Shown: positions 14,154 through 14,894 of the stretch, in pieces
How the letters are laid out: each line of letters opens with the position of its first letter
How positions within the stretch are numbered: the stretch's first letter is position 1
DNA from: an uncultured Bacillota bacterium
Lineage (GTDB): Bacteria > Bacillota > Clostridia > Oscillospirales > Oscillospiraceae
NCBI GenBank assembly: GCA_937890735.1
Contig: CALACZ010000065.1
Location: 1 to 14,894, forward strand
Direction: 5' to 3'
DNA: 14,894 nucleotides
Position numbers and translations under genes: made by a program
The notes under the pieces: model-generated
Told to the model about the DNA's origin: nothing
Seen by the model: the letters and a program-made list of their open reading frames with translations, nothing else
Databases searched by the model: none

Positions 14154-14894
14154 TTATTCGGCCGCCCTGCACAGTGCCTGGAATCTGATCATATTTTCAG
14201 TCAGGTATTTGCTTTTATGCCAGACGATGTGGAGCGTGCGCTCGATAGGAGTGGTCAGGGGGAGGAGCTTGACAGCGCCGTCGTGTGCGTCGCGGCGCGC
14301 CATGCGTTCCGGCAGGACCGCCACGCCCAAGCCCTCCGCCACCGCGCGCAAAATTGCCTGCGTGCTGGCGCTTTCCCATGCGGGGCGGACGCGGAGCTGC
14401 CGCAGGGCAAAGCACGCCTCCAGGATCGTGCGCCCGGAGCTGCCCGGCTCGCGCAGCAAAAACGGATACCGCGCCAGTTCCTCCAGCGAGACCGTCTCCT
14501 GCGCCGCCAGCGGCGACGCGGGCGGCACGACCGCGCACATCTCGTCGCGTGCGAACGGCTCTGCCTCCAGCTCCGGGTGCGACGGCTGCGTCTCGATCAG
14601 CCCCAGATCAATGTCGTTGTCGATCAGGCGCTGCTCGATGCGCCCAACCTGTTCGACCACCGCCTCGATGCGCAGCTCCGGCGACTGCTCGTGATAGCGC
14701 CGGATCAGCCCCGGCAGGAGATGCACGCCGATGGTGACGCTCGCGCCGACGCGCAGCGTGCCGGAGACGTCCCAGTCGCGCATTCGTTTCTCCGCGTCCG
14801 CAAACAGGCTGACGATGTGCCCGGCGTAGCCGTACAGCTCTCTGCCGCAGGTCGTGGGCACAAGTCTGCGTCCGGCACGCTCAAACAGGCGCAC
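14154..14894 (-). CDS. LysR-family transcriptional regulator (partial, N-terminus beyond the right edge)
   Basis: The reading frame is open to the window edge, and 246 residues plus the stop are visible. The first residues, RLFERAGRRLVPTTCGREL, are the end of the LysR DNA-binding domain, where LFxRxGRxLxPTxxG follows the helix-turn-helix; about 50 N-terminal residues are therefore missing to the right and the GTG at the edge is not the real start. The effector-binding domain follows (GTLRVGASVTIGVHLLPGLI, then IDLGLIETQPSHPELE, FLLREPGSSGRTILEACF and AVAEGLGVAVLPERMA), closely matching the CysB/CbbR-like substrate domain. Two TAA stops are in tandem (14151-14156). The gene is GC-rich like the isomerase-LarA pair and unlike the adjacent LacI-type gene. 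It converges on the LacI gene, so it is probably an independent transcription unit whose targets may lie outside the window. Confidence 0.92.
   Translation of the reverse strand: MRLFERAGRRLVPTTCGRELYGYAGHIVSLFADAEKRMRDWDVSGTLRVGASVTIGVHLLPGLIRRYHEQSPELRIEAVVEQVGRIEQRLIDNDIDLGLIETQPSHPELEAEPFARDEMCAVVPPASPLAAQETVSLEELARYPFLLREPGSSGRTILEACFALRQLRVRPAWESASTQAILRAVAEGLGVAVLPERMARRDAHDGAVKLLPLTTPIERTLHIVWHKSKYLTENMIRFQALCRAAE

Noticed and set aside
1..14894. Searched for CRISPR arrays, transposase genes, insertion-sequence ends, tRNA or rRNA genes and prophage genes.
   Set aside because: None were seen. Apart from the 286-base divergent control region, gaps between genes are under 80 bases.

Overview
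The window is a bacterial chromosomal segment dominated by one long minus-strand operon of twelve genes (12767 down to 22). It is flanked by a divergent LacI-family regulator (13054-14103, +) and, past a strong two-way hairpin, the 3' part of a LysR-family regulator (14154-14894, -) that runs off the right edge. Strong GGAGG-type ribosome binding sites, TTG and GTG starts and a Gram-positive-style lipoprotein binding protein point to a Firmicute. The moderate-to-high GC content suggests gut-type Clostridia such as Oscillospiraceae; this placement is an inference from style, not from a marker gene.

Layout in transcription order of the operon: E1-alpha, E1-beta, E2 and E3 of an acetoin/pyruvate-type 2-oxo acid dehydrogenase complex (12767-8071); a divergent triosephosphate-isomerase-fold protein (8068-7232); a LarA-like nickel-pincer racemase/epimerase homologue (7224-5761); a lipoprotein solute-binding protein (5715-4525); two different NitT/TauT-type permeases (4446-3634 and 3637-2858); two different ATPases (2876-2115 and 2097-1348); and a Rossmann-plus-SAF-domain oxidoreductase (1311-22). 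Gaps within the operon are mostly under 50 bases, two junctions overlap, and the only larger gap (78 bases, after the binding protein) holds a long hairpin without a U-tract.

Read together, this looks like an uptake-and-catabolism system for a small hydroxy-acid or sugar-acid-like compound. The ABC importer brings it in; the LarA-like enzyme, TIM-like isomerase and SAF dehydrogenase rearrange and oxidise it; and the thiamine/lipoyl complex cleaves the product to an acyl-CoA plus NADH. The LacI-type regulator probably controls it. The substrate cannot be read from the sequence, and I do not recognise this gene combination as a described pathway. No kinase or aldolase is present.

Most notable details: the two ATPases have exactly complementary defects, predicting one normal and one degenerate ATP site in an importer; the TIM-like protein keeps the catalytic residues but has lost the usual phosphate-gripping loop; the LarA-like protein has Asn at one of the two catalytic His positions; the isomerase-LarA pair is much more GC-rich than the genes on either side; and the regulator/operon intergenic region carries several repeated motifs around two good promoters.
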